Notes under the pieces: generated by a model
Databases searched by the model: none
Told to the model about the DNA's origin: nothing
The model's input: the letters and a program-made list of their open reading frames with translations, nothing else
In this document: positions 52,301-59,945 of the stretch, in pieces
How the letters are laid out: every line of letters begins with the position of its first letter
Numbering within the stretch: position 1 is the stretch's first letter
Program-made: the position numbers and the translations under genes
Origin: Fibrobacter sp. UWT2
GTDB lineage: Bacteria; Fibrobacterota; Fibrobacteria; Fibrobacterales; Fibrobacteraceae
NCBI RefSeq assembly: GCF_900142545.1
Contig: NZ_FRBF01000015.1
Coordinates: 16,380-80,379, forward strand
Direction: 5' to 3'
Length of the DNA stretch: 64,000 nt

Positions 52301-52365
52301 CCGGGCGTCATTTGAGCGTGTTCGGTAAGTTTGTCATGTACGGCGAAAAATTTTTCTTTAGCCAT
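49354..52365 (-). CDS. Single-module nonribosomal peptide synthetase, A-PCP-C
   Basis: 1003 aa. The adenylation domain (1-500) has A3 IYTSGSTGNPKGV, A5 NGYGTTE, A7 YKSGDLAYR, A8 GRTDDMVKLNGQRIELQEIE and A10 NKHGKID with the catalytic Lys about 491. In the substrate pocket, ADISPF keeps the Asp that contacts an amino group, so an alpha-amino acid is likely. The carrier domain (515-580) has NFFELGGSSISA with Ser547 for phosphopantetheine. The condensation domain (605-1003) has EVHHSLGDYYS, keeping the second His and Asp of HHxxxDG but with Tyr for Gly. There is no thioesterase or reductase, so the C domain may release the product onto a free amine. AT-rich. Its ATG overlaps the stop of the PLP enzyme gene by 1 bp. 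Confidence 0.92.
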   Translation of the reverse strand: MAKEKFFAVHDKLTEHAQMTPGAIAVICADKEFSYKELDQESDYLAASLFALIPEIRQGDFITLVLDRSFSIHIAIMGVLKTGAAFIPLTLDTPPERIAYSINDSKSKAIITTEKIKAELLETNKCACKIFTLEELLAKAKKEHLKKQVVHVSPDDMAMCIYTSGSTGNPKGVTLNHRAIYEEFFPEQWIAIAQYQIHRLADISPFTFILFYTGFFYCIYAGALFYLNKENELKDLTKFSEQIKKYQLDSVIGIPSFIEILLSAADKEKFESIIGLYMGGEPLSPEHATKIFSKLPTVKIINGYGTTETCSMAVCKVLQNTTSSFTNGIPYQTKVFIVDEEGNELGPNQKGELLIQGKTLSCGYLNRPDDTAKSFIEYRGERTYKSGDLAYRTDSGEIVICGRTDDMVKLNGQRIELQEIEQSILKIEAIKQATVILKTTEKENFLVAFIVADSDISTKAIKEELSRFLPPYMIPSVFVTLDKMPLNKHGKIDKKSLKTMDISFKHLNEDSSEISIENILCSAVKKVLDLKKDPTKEDNFFELGGSSISAVELIIEIEKHHLTLTVSDIYYRKTIDRIAKKIQSNKNTDDNEKYEEQCRKKTFNIKAEQDFFLSEEEQKSGSNYVYNFSYVVTLGNQYDEKKICEAVDKTLQKHPMMMSIFSKDETGKYSVSYRPELIKKTELWHTSEKEFNKFKEKPERPFNLFGEHLYRTKVIVTEKNKYLFIEVHHSLGDYYSCFIFSVQIFNEYYQEKSGEDFYYSYLQDLENTKKSTKYAEAKRYYESLKGDSKWCCVLEYDHTKSFGKSAYLDYDLGISLDQMNQAEKRRSTSRNELSIAAAILALSEMAGKKKICYTWTYDNRKEGKYLETIGSFEENLPIFIDLEKTDSPSKVLSEISEQILKGIFYSECLGDIFYNDELDTYTLEIIYQKQVHENTMLNLIPPEVQIEEVGLNRNAAMPFEIEVRESPSGLSLFIEYAENLYTPKQALQYAELLKKNLTLLMST

Positions 52366-53498
52366 TATGCATTCTCGATGAATTTGCCCATGTCGTCAAG
52401 AACTGAAATAAGTCCTTTTTCCAAATCACTCTTGTTCAGGAGCAGGTTGATTCTAAAACAGAACTGTTTGCTTATGTCAAAACCGTGCATGACACCCGGA
52501 AAAATTAAATATCCCTTTTCCTTGATTAGTTTTTTTATGGCGAAAATAAAATTTTCGGATCCTATACACCCGTCAAGAAAGATCATGGCATAATGACCGG
52601 ATATATCAGGTGACACATGGGCGAAATGGTAATTTGCTAGAATCTGATGAACTCGTTTGTAATTGTCGCTCCAAAATTGATTGTAAAAACGAAGGCATTC
52701 GTCGTAATTTTGGGAGATGAAATGACGTGCACCCAGTTGACTTAGATAATTTAGGGAGCCTCCGTAACAATCTTTGAGCCTATCAATTTCGTCAGTGAAC
52801 TTTTTATGTGTGACAATGACAGAAAATTTAATCCCCTGAATTCCTAGAGCCTTGTGCGGACTATAGATGTACATTAGTTTTTCTTGTATTCCTAATGTCC
52901 TTGAAAGTTCCTTTCCGTTTACGCATAAGGCCTCGTCCAATATAACCCATTTTCCTGCATCTAGAAGTTCTTGAATGCCGTTTATGACATTTTGATTGAA
53001 ATAAACGCTTGTCGAATTGATGGGGGAGGTGAACCAGAATGCTTCGCAGTCCGAATTTATAAGGGGACTGATGTCAAAATTTTGATTGAAGTCGGGAATG
53101 AATTCGTTAAAAACGTGGTAGGCGACTTTTAAATCGTCTAGGCAGGTCTGTGCCGTAAAGTATGCAGGCGCAATGATTCCTGTTTTTAAATTTCTTTGTG
53201 AAAGGAATACTGCGATTGTTACAATCGAATGGGTGCTTTGCGAAAAGGCAAAACCTTGGGATTCATAGAAATCTTCGCTAGAAAAGCCTAATTTGTTTGC
53301 GATGCTTTTCTTGATGGATTCTGGAAGATAATATTGATAGTCAAAAATATCCTGTACGGATTCGTATTTGAGGATATCTTTGAGTTTTGCCTTGTATTCG
53401 GAACCGGAATTCCAGTAAGATAGATTTACAGACTGCGTTTCTTTTGACAGGGCTTTTGATGCCTTGTCAAGTTCCATTTCTATTTCGTAGTTAGTCAT
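52365..53498 (-). CDS. PLP-dependent aminotransferase class I/II-fold enzyme
   Basis: 377-aa fold-type I PLP enzyme. The PLP site is visible as VILDEALCVNG (Asp188, pyridine nitrogen contact) and SPHKALGIQGIKF (Schiff-base Lys216). TSPINSTSVYF aligns with the usual NPxNPTG loop. A C-terminal FRINLLLN holds the Arg expected to bind the substrate carboxylate. The family includes aminotransferases, CobD-type decarboxylases and C-C lyases; by eye these cannot be told apart. By position (0 bp after the STAS gene, 1 bp overlap with the NRPS) it should supply or tailor a substrate or the amine acceptor for the NRPS. Confidence 0.85.
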   Translation of the reverse strand: MTNYEIEMELDKASKALSKETQSVNLSYWNSGSEYKAKLKDILKYESVQDIFDYQYYLPESIKKSIANKLGFSSEDFYESQGFAFSQSTHSIVTIAVFLSQRNLKTGIIAPAYFTAQTCLDDLKVAYHVFNEFIPDFNQNFDISPLINSDCEAFWFTSPINSTSVYFNQNVINGIQELLDAGKWVILDEALCVNGKELSRTLGIQEKLMYIYSPHKALGIQGIKFSVIVTHKKFTDEIDRLKDCYGGSLNYLSQLGARHFISQNYDECLRFYNQFWSDNYKRVHQILANYHFAHVSPDISGHYAMIFLDGCIGSENFIFAIKKLIKEKGYLIFPGVMHGFDISKQFCFRINLLLNKSDLEKGLISVLDDMGKFIENA

Positions 53499-53798
53499 TT
53501 AAATTAAACCGAATACGGCGTCGAGTCCAGTTGCGTCTAGGACTTCCTTGAAGTTTTCGCCGATATTGATGAGCTGCATGTTTCCCTGTTTCTTTTTTAA
53601 GGTCTTGAATGTTGAAAGTAAGACTCGGATTCCTGCCGAGGATACATAATCGCATTCTTTAAAATCCATAATTAGCGAATTTATCCGTTCGATGTGCGCT
53701 GCAATTTCGGCTGCAAGTTTGGGCGAGGTGAGGGTATTCAGCTCGCCAGAAAGAGCGATTGTCATTTCAGTATCATTCAAAGTAGTTCTAAGTTCCAT
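53499..53798 (-). CDS. STAS-domain anti-sigma factor antagonist (RsbV/SpoIIAA-like)
   Basis: 99-aa single STAS domain: strand TIALSGELNTLTSPKL, then LIMDFKECDYVSSAGIRVL with Ser54 at the position phosphorylated in RsbV and SpoIIAA, then MQLINIGENFKEVLDATG. In known partner switches the unphosphorylated form binds an HATPase-type protein, and a PP2C phosphatase resets it. Both partners appear in this operon: the HATPase-like domain on the MATE protein and the 7TM-SpoIIE protein. No separate RsbW kinase gene and no sigma factor are present. It has GGAG at 53805-53808 and a TATAAT (complement of 53811-53816) upstream, so it is probably the first gene of the unit. Confidence 0.92.
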   Translation of the reverse strand: MELRTTLNDTEMTIALSGELNTLTSPKLAAEIAAHIERINSLIMDFKECDYVSSAGIRVLLSTFKTLKKKQGNMQLINIGENFKEVLDATGLDAVFGLI

Positions 53799-53810
53799 TC
53801 TAGGCTCCGT

Positions 53811-53816
53811 ATTATA
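53811..53816 (-). promoter_or_regulatory. -10-like box before the STAS-NRPS-MATE operon
   Basis: TATAAT on the minus strand, 12 nt before the STAS start codon and just before its GGAG. The 45-bp gap to the upstream gene has no terminator, so read-through from the RND operon is possible. Confidence 0.4.
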
Positions 53817-53843
53817 TTTTAGTAAAAAAGATTGCGAAAAGAA

Positions 53844-54824
53844 TTAAAACAAGTGCTTCCACTGGAAGCCGAGTGTGTAGAATATCCATTCTCTACCGCT
53901 GTAAGTCATTAGCGGCTCGTGTTCTACGTCTTTGTATTTTTCGTGGAAACTGCGGCGCGACTGGAAATCAAAAAGCACAAAAAGCTTGTCTTTCTTGCTA
54001 AAAGTGATTTCGGCCATGGGCCAAATGTCGATGGTCATAAAGTCTCCCTTGTAGCTAGACGAATAGTCGCCGAAATCGCTGGACTTATAATGGCCCGAAA
54101 GCGTGGTACCGACGCCGATCATCGAAAGTTTCAAAGGCATTTGGTAGCCTACAAAGTATTCTTGCTCGTACACCCAGCCACTTGCCAAGCCGTCGGAGGC
54201 TTGCCAAAGCCAAACATCGCTGTCGGTGCCAGTCAATTTCTGGTAGCCGGCTTTGTAGGTTGCCGTAGCGACAACATGGTGCCAGTCGCCTTCCCAGAGG
54301 GCGGCGAGATCGAACATAAAGCAGCCGCTGACCCAGCCGTACAGGTACCAGTGCGCAAAGGGAGTCATGTCCTTGTATTCAGGCTCTGCTGCATTGTATG
54401 CTGCCATGCCTTGGAATAAATCGAACGCGTTCCAGCCGGTTCCTGCCGTGCCGCCGATGGCTAGCTCCAAAAAGGCAATGGGCGATACGGTAATCGATGC
54501 GACAGGTGCGAGCGTAATGGGCGAAACTTCCAACCCCGCGCTAAATGTCACATGGTTGTCGGCGGTGAATTCGTCGTCGCCACGCAAGAAGGGGAGCGTG
54601 TATGCCGCGTCGAATTCAGCAATGGCCTCGATTCCGTCGTAAGGACCGCTGATTCCTGTGACATGGCTTGAACCGCGGTGGTGTTCTACCTCGGGGTAGT
54701 AGGCGGCAGATACCGTAGACGAAATTTCCCAGGGGGATTTTTCTTGTGCAGTATCGGCCGCTTCTTCTGCAAAAAGGAGATTGCAACTAAATAGTGTCGC
54801 AATATGTAATGCTAGTTTATTCAT
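53844..54824 (-). CDS. Predicted outer membrane beta-barrel protein, unknown function
   Basis: 326 aa. Signal peptide (LHIATLFSCNLLFAEEA) then a chain of amphipathic strands rich in Trp, Tyr and Gly (for example AAYYPEVEHHRGSS and FVLFDFQSRRSFHEKY), ending in Phe (LGFQWKHLF), the usual C-terminal signature of outer membrane barrels. No family recognised. AAGGAG lies about 8 nt before the ATG. It is the last gene of the DUF2147-LolA-RND-porin unit (26 bp gap), so it may be an accessory channel or sensor of that system. Confidence 0.7.
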   Translation of the reverse strand: MNKLALHIATLFSCNLLFAEEAADTAQEKSPWEISSTVSAAYYPEVEHHRGSSHVTGISGPYDGIEAIAEFDAAYTLPFLRGDDEFTADNHVTFSAGLEVSPITLAPVASITVSPIAFLELAIGGTAGTGWNAFDLFQGMAAYNAAEPEYKDMTPFAHWYLYGWVSGCFMFDLAALWEGDWHHVVATATYKAGYQKLTGTDSDVWLWQASDGLASGWVYEQEYFVGYQMPLKLSMIGVGTTLSGHYKSSDFGDYSSSYKGDFMTIDIWPMAEITFSKKDKLFVLFDFQSRRSFHEKYKDVEHEPLMTYSGREWIFYTLGFQWKHLF

Positions 54825-54850
54825 ACTAATTCTCCTTTTTTTCCTCGTTC

Positions 54851-56197
54851 TTAGAAACTCATTTTCCCTTTAAACGTGACGCTGCTATAATCGCGGTAGC
54901 CGCCGTACATTCCGTATTTATACCCTCTAAAGTACAGGTCCCCGATCAGACTCAGCGTGATGGCGTCGGTCAGCTTGTAGTCGATTTCAAGTTCGCTTGC
55001 GCTGGAGAAATACCGCAGGTCTAGTGCCCCCGATGCCATGAGTGTCAGTGTCTCATTCAAGACGGACTTTTCGATACTTAATGTCGCCTGATGCTCGTAA
55101 TCTCTTCTGTCAAGGTTGTCGTTGTAATCGAAAATTTTATCCATCACGTACTGTGCGGTAATGGTCCAGCCCCCGCTCGGTGTCCAGTCGAGGCCCGCGA
55201 GGCCTACGGCTTGATTCTTTCGCTCGCTTGTAGGAATCTTGTTTTCGTTAACGAATTTTTCTATTTGGTAATAAGCGGTTGTTTGGATATGCCGTTTTGG
55301 GAAAAAAGCGCCTTCGAATCGGAATACAAGGTCTCCGTAAGGAATTGCGGCGTCGGCACCGACCATGTACATCCTCTTGTATTCACCGGAAACAAGAAGG
55401 GTGTCTAAATCGTTTTCCTCGTAGAATTCGTTTATGTAGGGAGAATACTTGATAAGCGGAAGGTCATCCCACCCGTAAAATCCATATAGAGACAGGTCCG
55501 CGAACGACGTGTAGGCGCTTGCCCGCAAGGCTAGTTCGCTCTTAGAAAGTTTCTTTTCTGGAAGTTCGAAGTCGTTGTACTTTTCTGGAACACCAACTCT
55601 CGATCCATCAAATTTTCTTGGGAAAACTTGACTGTTGAGCGGGTTTCCACTCGCGAGTGGGAGAATACTTGGCGTGAAAAACGGAATCCAGTACGCATCG
55701 ATTTGAGTCTTTTCGGTCAAGAGTGAAAGACGTACGGCGTCGATTCCGAGTTTAGACTCGTTGTAGTCGCTTGCGACAAAGCTTGATTCGTCTCTCGGGT
55801 TGAGTACATCGGTAATCTGGGCGTCGTCAGCCTTTCCCCACGATACAATTTGGCGACCGATTCGGAGGGCGAGCATTTCGCCTTTCCAGTCGATGTAGGC
55901 TTCGCGGAGCTTTAGGGCGTAGGTGCCGTCGTCAGCAACGAATGCAGAAGAGCCGTTTGTCGATTGACTTCCCAAGGCGTCGTGGACAATCTGGCCGTTT
56001 ACGTAAACCATTGCTTCGTCCAGGTACGATTTGATTGTGCCGTCAAAGATCGTCTGGCCGAGTAGAAAATCACCCTTGTTGTGGTGCGTGTTCGGGAGTC
56101 CAACTCCCGCCTGTGCGGTGAGGCTACCCAAGAAGACTGTTTCTTGGCTATAAACGGTTGCGGCAAGAGCTAGGCCGAGTGCGGTGAATCGTTTCAT
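54851..56197 (-). CDS. DUF1302-like outer membrane porin protein
   Basis: 448 aa. Signal peptide (RFTALGLALAATVYSQ), then a barrel protein with the typical DUF1302 segment LRIGRQIVSWGKADDAQITDVLNPRD (split here as LRIGRQIVSWGK and ITDVLNPRD) and ends in KMSF. DUF1302 proteins are found with RND exporters and LolA-like proteins in gene sets linked to export of lipids or other hydrophobic compounds. The true start is the ATG at 56197, which overlaps the RND stop (ATGA); a longer frame going back to 56359 lies inside the RND gene and is ignored. Confidence 0.78.
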   Translation of the reverse strand: MKRFTALGLALAATVYSQETVFLGSLTAQAGVGLPNTHHNKGDFLLGQTIFDGTIKSYLDEAMVYVNGQIVHDALGSQSTNGSSAFVADDGTYALKLREAYIDWKGEMLALRIGRQIVSWGKADDAQITDVLNPRDESSFVASDYNESKLGIDAVRLSLLTEKTQIDAYWIPFFTPSILPLASGNPLNSQVFPRKFDGSRVGVPEKYNDFELPEKKLSKSELALRASAYTSFADLSLYGFYGWDDLPLIKYSPYINEFYEENDLDTLLVSGEYKRMYMVGADAAIPYGDLVFRFEGAFFPKRHIQTTAYYQIEKFVNENKIPTSERKNQAVGLAGLDWTPSGGWTITAQYVMDKIFDYNDNLDRRDYEHQATLSIEKSVLNETLTLMASGALDLRYFSSASELEIDYKLTDAITLSLIGDLYFRGYKYGMYGGYRDYSSVTFKGKMSF

Positions 56198-58599
56198 ACA
56201 TTCTCCTTTTCTTTGCCGAAGGGCTTGGCCACATGTAGGAGTGCAGGCGTAATGGTGTAGTCGGCGAGCAGGGCGCTCGAAAGGCCGATGATGATCAGAA
56301 TGCCTAGCACCATCAAGAAACGCATCGGGCTGAACAGGTAGACGCTGAACATGGAGCATAGGATAATTGTCGTCAGGAACATGGTCGAACCAATTTCGCG
56401 GAAGGTCGCTTCCATCGCCTTGACGCTGGAGCCGCTTTGTTCGTAGCGCATTTTAAGGTGCGTCGTAAGGTGAATGGTGTCGTCGACGGCGATGCCTAAA
56501 ACTAGCGGCATTACCGTGATGGTGCTGAAATCAAGCGCAAAGTTGAAGTAGCCCATGACGCCGCCTACCAAAATAACCGGAGCTACGTTCGGAATCATGC
56601 CGATGAGCCCAAGCTTTAGGCTAGAGAAAGCGAAAATCAGCATGATGGCGATAATCAAAAGCGAAAATCCGAAGGATTTCAGACCTCCAAAAATAATGCG
56701 GTTGCTCATTTCGGAATACCGGATCATGTCGCCTAAAAGGGTGCATTTAGCGCCCGGGAACAGTTCAGCAAGTTTTGCCTTCAACGACTCCATATTGGCG
56801 AGCGCTTCTTCTGTGGCGAATTGTGTCATGTCCACATTGACAACGGTCGTCTTGAAGTCTTCGTCCATCGCGTCGCTGAAATCCTCACGCATTTCGATAG
56901 ATGAAAGTTCCATCAGCTGAGCAAGCATATATTCGTCTTCGGGAACGGTGTAGAAAGAATCTTTTCCTTCGTTCAGGGCGCGATTCATTTCTTTCAAGAT
57001 GCTTGTCGCTGACTCCACACGAGCCTTGCCGCCCGACCACTTGGTAAGCGAAAGTGTCCCCAGGTAATCTTCTAGCTGTAACAGAGCCTTCATGTTTTCC
57101 GGTTTCTTGAAGGCACCTTCTTCGTCATAGGAAATCATAATTTCGTAACTGTACTGGTTGCCGAGCTTTGTCTTGAGCATTTCCTTTGTTTCTCGGATGT
57201 ACGACATCTTGTCGCCTGTTATAGTAAGGTAGTCCAGTTGCGCTGTCATTTTAAACATCCCGGGGATAAATGCGACGATAATCAGTGCCGTAACAACGAT
57301 AAAGGCCCTCTTCTTTTTATAGACGAATTTCGACCAATTAGAGAATTTTGTGTCTAACTTGGTGGCGCCTTCTTCGAGATTCGCCTTGGGGGCGCGGTCT
57401 TTGCCGAAAGAAAGTAAAATCGGAATTAATGTGGTTACATAGAGATAGATGGCAAGTACGACCAGGGCCGATGTTTTGCCCATCCATTCCAGGGGTTTCA
57501 TGTCGACAAACAGGAAACTCACGAAAGATGCCATGGTCGTAAGAACGGTAAACAGCACCGGCCATCCGCATTCCTCGACACATTTGATTGCCGATTCTTT
57601 GCGCTTGCCAGTGCGTCTAAAGAACAGCTTGAACATCTTGATATAATGCACCGAATAACCCACCGCAAGGGCCATGCCGAGAACGACCGGCAGTGTCACG
57701 AGGGCAGAATCGGCTTTTGCTCCAAAATAAGACATTGCGCCAAAGACCGATGCAATGGCGCTGAGGGTTGCAACGGCAGGCACAACGACGCCAAAAACGT
57801 TGCGCAGGCACAAGGCCAAAAACAAAAGCATCACGCCGATGCTACAGAGAACCCTGATGCCGTATTCGGGGACTTCGTAGCGGTCTTCGTTGGCATTGTC
57901 AAACGGCATGCCACCACCGTAAAGCTTGAAACCCTTATTTTGGAATTCGTCACTTTCGATGATTTCCATCAGCTTGTATCCGATGGCAACCGAGACTTCA
58001 TCTGGCACGCCGTTGAATTTTTCGTCGAGTTCCTTTCCTTTGAACGGGTGTAGCGATAGGGAAATCCAAGTTTCTCGGCCGTCATCACTCACGAGGGCGT
58101 TTACGAGTGCATTCGTCTTCTCGCTTCCGCGCATCACGAGTGCGCGTGCGTGAGCCAGCTCCGCAGAATCCGAGGGAATGCCGTTCTCGTAAGGTTTCTT
58201 GATTTCGAAACCTTCTTCATTGCCAACAGGAATGTCGACATCGATAATCGAGGTAAGCCGGTCTGCAAAAGGAATTTCGTCCTTCATCCGGGTTCCGATT
58301 TTGTCGATGACCTTCAGCATGTCTTCGCTAAAGACATCTCCGTCCCCTTGCTTTACGAGCAAAACGCCAACACCGTTCAGGTTTCCGAAAATTTCTTCGT
58401 ATTTCTTTGTGTTTAGCGTTATGTCATCGGAATCGCCGAACCAGCCGTCTTCGCCAATGTCGAGCGCAAACTGACTTAAGCCGGAACTGCAGATGACGGT
58501 AACGATGATTAGGGCAATAAGAACTTTCCAGCGATGGCGTAGCTGGGCGCGTCCAATCTTGCCGAAAAATTGACTGAGCTTTTCGACGTTCATATTCAA
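56194..58599 (-). CDS. RND-superfamily exporter (MMPL/HpnN type)
   Basis: 801-aa inner membrane transporter driven by proton flux. The layout is the RND duplication: one helix, a large periplasmic loop, a bundle (SIGVMLLFLALCLRNVFGV; sterol-sensing-like region with GMALAVGYSVHYIKMF), then the second half repeated (FGLS..., GIAVDDTIHLTTHLKMRYEQSG). The charged residues expected in the central helices are present (VDDTIH). At ~800 aa it belongs with MMPL/HpnN-type exporters of lipids and hopanoids rather than AcrB drug pumps, which are about 1,030 aa. It is in an operon with a LolA-like carrier (14 bp upstream) and a DUF1302 porin (4 bp overlap). Confidence 0.88.
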   Translation of the reverse strand: MNMNVEKLSQFFGKIGRAQLRHRWKVLIALIIVTVICSSGLSQFALDIGEDGWFGDSDDITLNTKKYEEIFGNLNGVGVLLVKQGDGDVFSEDMLKVIDKIGTRMKDEIPFADRLTSIIDVDIPVGNEEGFEIKKPYENGIPSDSAELAHARALVMRGSEKTNALVNALVSDDGRETWISLSLHPFKGKELDEKFNGVPDEVSVAIGYKLMEIIESDEFQNKGFKLYGGGMPFDNANEDRYEVPEYGIRVLCSIGVMLLFLALCLRNVFGVVVPAVATLSAIASVFGAMSYFGAKADSALVTLPVVLGMALAVGYSVHYIKMFKLFFRRTGKRKESAIKCVEECGWPVLFTVLTTMASFVSFLFVDMKPLEWMGKTSALVVLAIYLYVTTLIPILLSFGKDRAPKANLEEGATKLDTKFSNWSKFVYKKKRAFIVVTALIIVAFIPGMFKMTAQLDYLTITGDKMSYIRETKEMLKTKLGNQYSYEIMISYDEEGAFKKPENMKALLQLEDYLGTLSLTKWSGGKARVESATSILKEMNRALNEGKDSFYTVPEDEYMLAQLMELSSIEMREDFSDAMDEDFKTTVVNVDMTQFATEEALANMESLKAKLAELFPGAKCTLLGDMIRYSEMSNRIIFGGLKSFGFSLLIIAIMLIFAFSSLKLGLIGMIPNVAPVILVGGVMGYFNFALDFSTITVMPLVLGIAVDDTIHLTTHLKMRYEQSGSSVKAMEATFREIGSTMFLTTIILCSMFSVYLFSPMRFLMVLGILIIIGLSSALLADYTITPALLHVAKPFGKEKENV

Positions 58600-58613
58600 C
58601 TTACCTGATGAAT

Positions 58614-59402
58614 CTACTTGACCAGTTCGCGTTCCAAGGCGCTCACCGTAAAGTAACTTTCGTTTACCTTTTCGTCGTATTTCAGGTTGTTGATTTCGTA
58701 GACGGTCTTATGGTTGGTCTGCACGTTGGTCATGGTCATTTTCAACGTGGTCCAGTAACCCTTGACCTGCTGAATGTTTTCGCAGGTGAGCGTCTTTTGT
58801 AGCCGATTTTGCTTGTCGTAGTATTCGCCCTTGCGGACTACGTAGGTCTTTTTATCGACCCAGGTGATACGGCGGCTGACCTTCGCCTTTGCGTCTTTTG
58901 CTTTGGATTCGAGAATCCAACAGTCAACACCGTTTACCTTTTCTTCGCCGAGAATGGCGAAGTTGTCCTTGGAAAGGCTGCGGGTGCCCAGGTCGTCGTA
59001 AGTAAAGTCCGTTCCCTGGAAGTCGTCGTCCTTGCTGGAACCTGAAACTCGGCGCACCTTTTTCATGGCCGGCAGGTAAATCCAGCTGTCGCTATCGACA
59101 GTGGAACCGTCGGCCTTGTCGGGGTAGTCGTAGGTGAGGTAGCTGATTCCCGCCACGTCTCTGGGTGTCTTGAATACAAGGACCGTCTTGTCGGTGGAGC
59201 CGTCCTTCATGGTGTAAGAGGCGATTTCTCGGTTGCGGGTCTTTCCGTTTTTGTCGATCAGGGTAACCGAAATGGTTGCGGACGATGTTTTTCCGGAAGG
59301 TAAGTCGTGGACTTTCTTGGCGATTTCGGTTGCCGACTGGGCAAAGGTAGTTGCTGCATACAATAAGCTGGTGCCGAGTACTTTTAAAAACAGATTCTTC
59401 AT
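58614..59402 (-). CDS. LolA-like outer membrane lipoprotein-sorting protein
   Basis: 262-aa periplasmic protein. Signal peptide (FLKVLGTSLLYAATTFAQ), then a half-barrel LolA/LppX-like fold: VLVFKTPRDVAGISYLTYDY, SWIYLPAMKKVRRVSGSSKDDDFQG (split here as WIYLPAMKKVRRVSGSS and DDDFQGTDFTYDDLG) and TWVDKKTYVVRKGEYYDK. Members of this group commonly sit next to RND exporters and are thought to carry the hydrophobic cargo across the periplasm. It is distinct from the housekeeping LolA. 24 bp after the DUF2147 gene. Confidence 0.85.
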   Translation of the reverse strand: MKNLFLKVLGTSLLYAATTFAQSATEIAKKVHDLPSGKTSSATISVTLIDKNGKTRNREIASYTMKDGSTDKTVLVFKTPRDVAGISYLTYDYPDKADGSTVDSDSWIYLPAMKKVRRVSGSSKDDDFQGTDFTYDDLGTRSLSKDNFAILGEEKVNGVDCWILESKAKDAKAKVSRRITWVDKKTYVVRKGEYYDKQNRLQKTLTCENIQQVKGYWTTLKMTMTNVQTNHKTVYEINNLKYDEKVNESYFTVSALERELVK

Positions 59403-59426
59403 ATTTTCTCCTTATTCCATCTTTTT

Positions 59427-59834
59427 TTACTTTTTACTGCGTTTCCAATATTCCGTGGCACCCAAAAGTCCCCAGCGGTCAAGCGAGCCTCGCATTTCTA
59501 GGCGACCGTCCTTGGTGAGTGAAATCTTGCCGTGGTAGGTCTTGTTTTCTTCGGGGTCGTAAATGGAGCCGCCCTTCAGCATACCGTCATCTTCCTTCAT
59601 GTCCTTGATGATGATGGTGCCGATGAGCTTTTGGTCGGCTGGGTCGTCGGAATCCAGAATTTCGGTGAGTTTGCCGTAATACAGCCCGTTGCTGCTTTTA
59701 TAGATGAGTACGGTGGCGTAAGGCTTGTCGGTATCGGGGTCGATGGCGGTCCATGGTCCTAGAATTTTGTCGACTTGGGCTTCCGCCGCCAATGTGGCAA
59801 GACAAAAGAAAATGGTGAAAAAGATTTTCTTCAT
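59427..59834 (-). CDS. DUF2147 family secreted protein
   Basis: 135 aa. Signal peptide (IFFTIFFCLATLAAEA), then the DUF2147 pattern: ILGPWTAIDPDTDKPYATV, YYGKLTEILD, MLKGGSIYDPEENKTYHGKI, RLEMRGSLDRWGLLGATEYW. Function of the family is unknown; members are small exported beta-rich proteins. It is the first gene of the RND export unit, so it may be a periplasmic accessory protein. A palindrome at 59877-59891 lies in its promoter region. Confidence 0.85.
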   Translation of the reverse strand: MKKIFFTIFFCLATLAAEAQVDKILGPWTAIDPDTDKPYATVLIYKSSNGLYYGKLTEILDSDDPADQKLIGTIIIKDMKEDDGMLKGGSIYDPEENKTYHGKISLTKDGRLEMRGSLDRWGLLGATEYWKRSKK

Positions 59835-59876
59835 ATTTTCCTCTTCTTTTGGTTTTACAAGCTTTGGGCTTATTTA

Positions 59877-59891
59877 ATAGTTAGAAACTAT
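59877..59891. promoter_or_regulatory. Palindrome upstream of the RND export operon
   Basis: ATAGTT-AGA-AACTAT, perfect 6-bp arms, about 43 bp before the DUF2147 start. A TetR-type repressor site would be typical for such an export operon, but no regulator gene is adjacent. Confidence 0.4.
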
Positions 59892-59945
59892 CATCCCTTA
59901 ATATATATTGTTTTTTTTTTACGGTAATGAAAAGTTTTTCCTAGG

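Noticed and set aside
56198..56359. N-terminal extension of the DUF1302-like protein
   Set aside because: This stretch lies inside the RND gene in another frame; the ATG at 56197 starts directly with a signal peptide.
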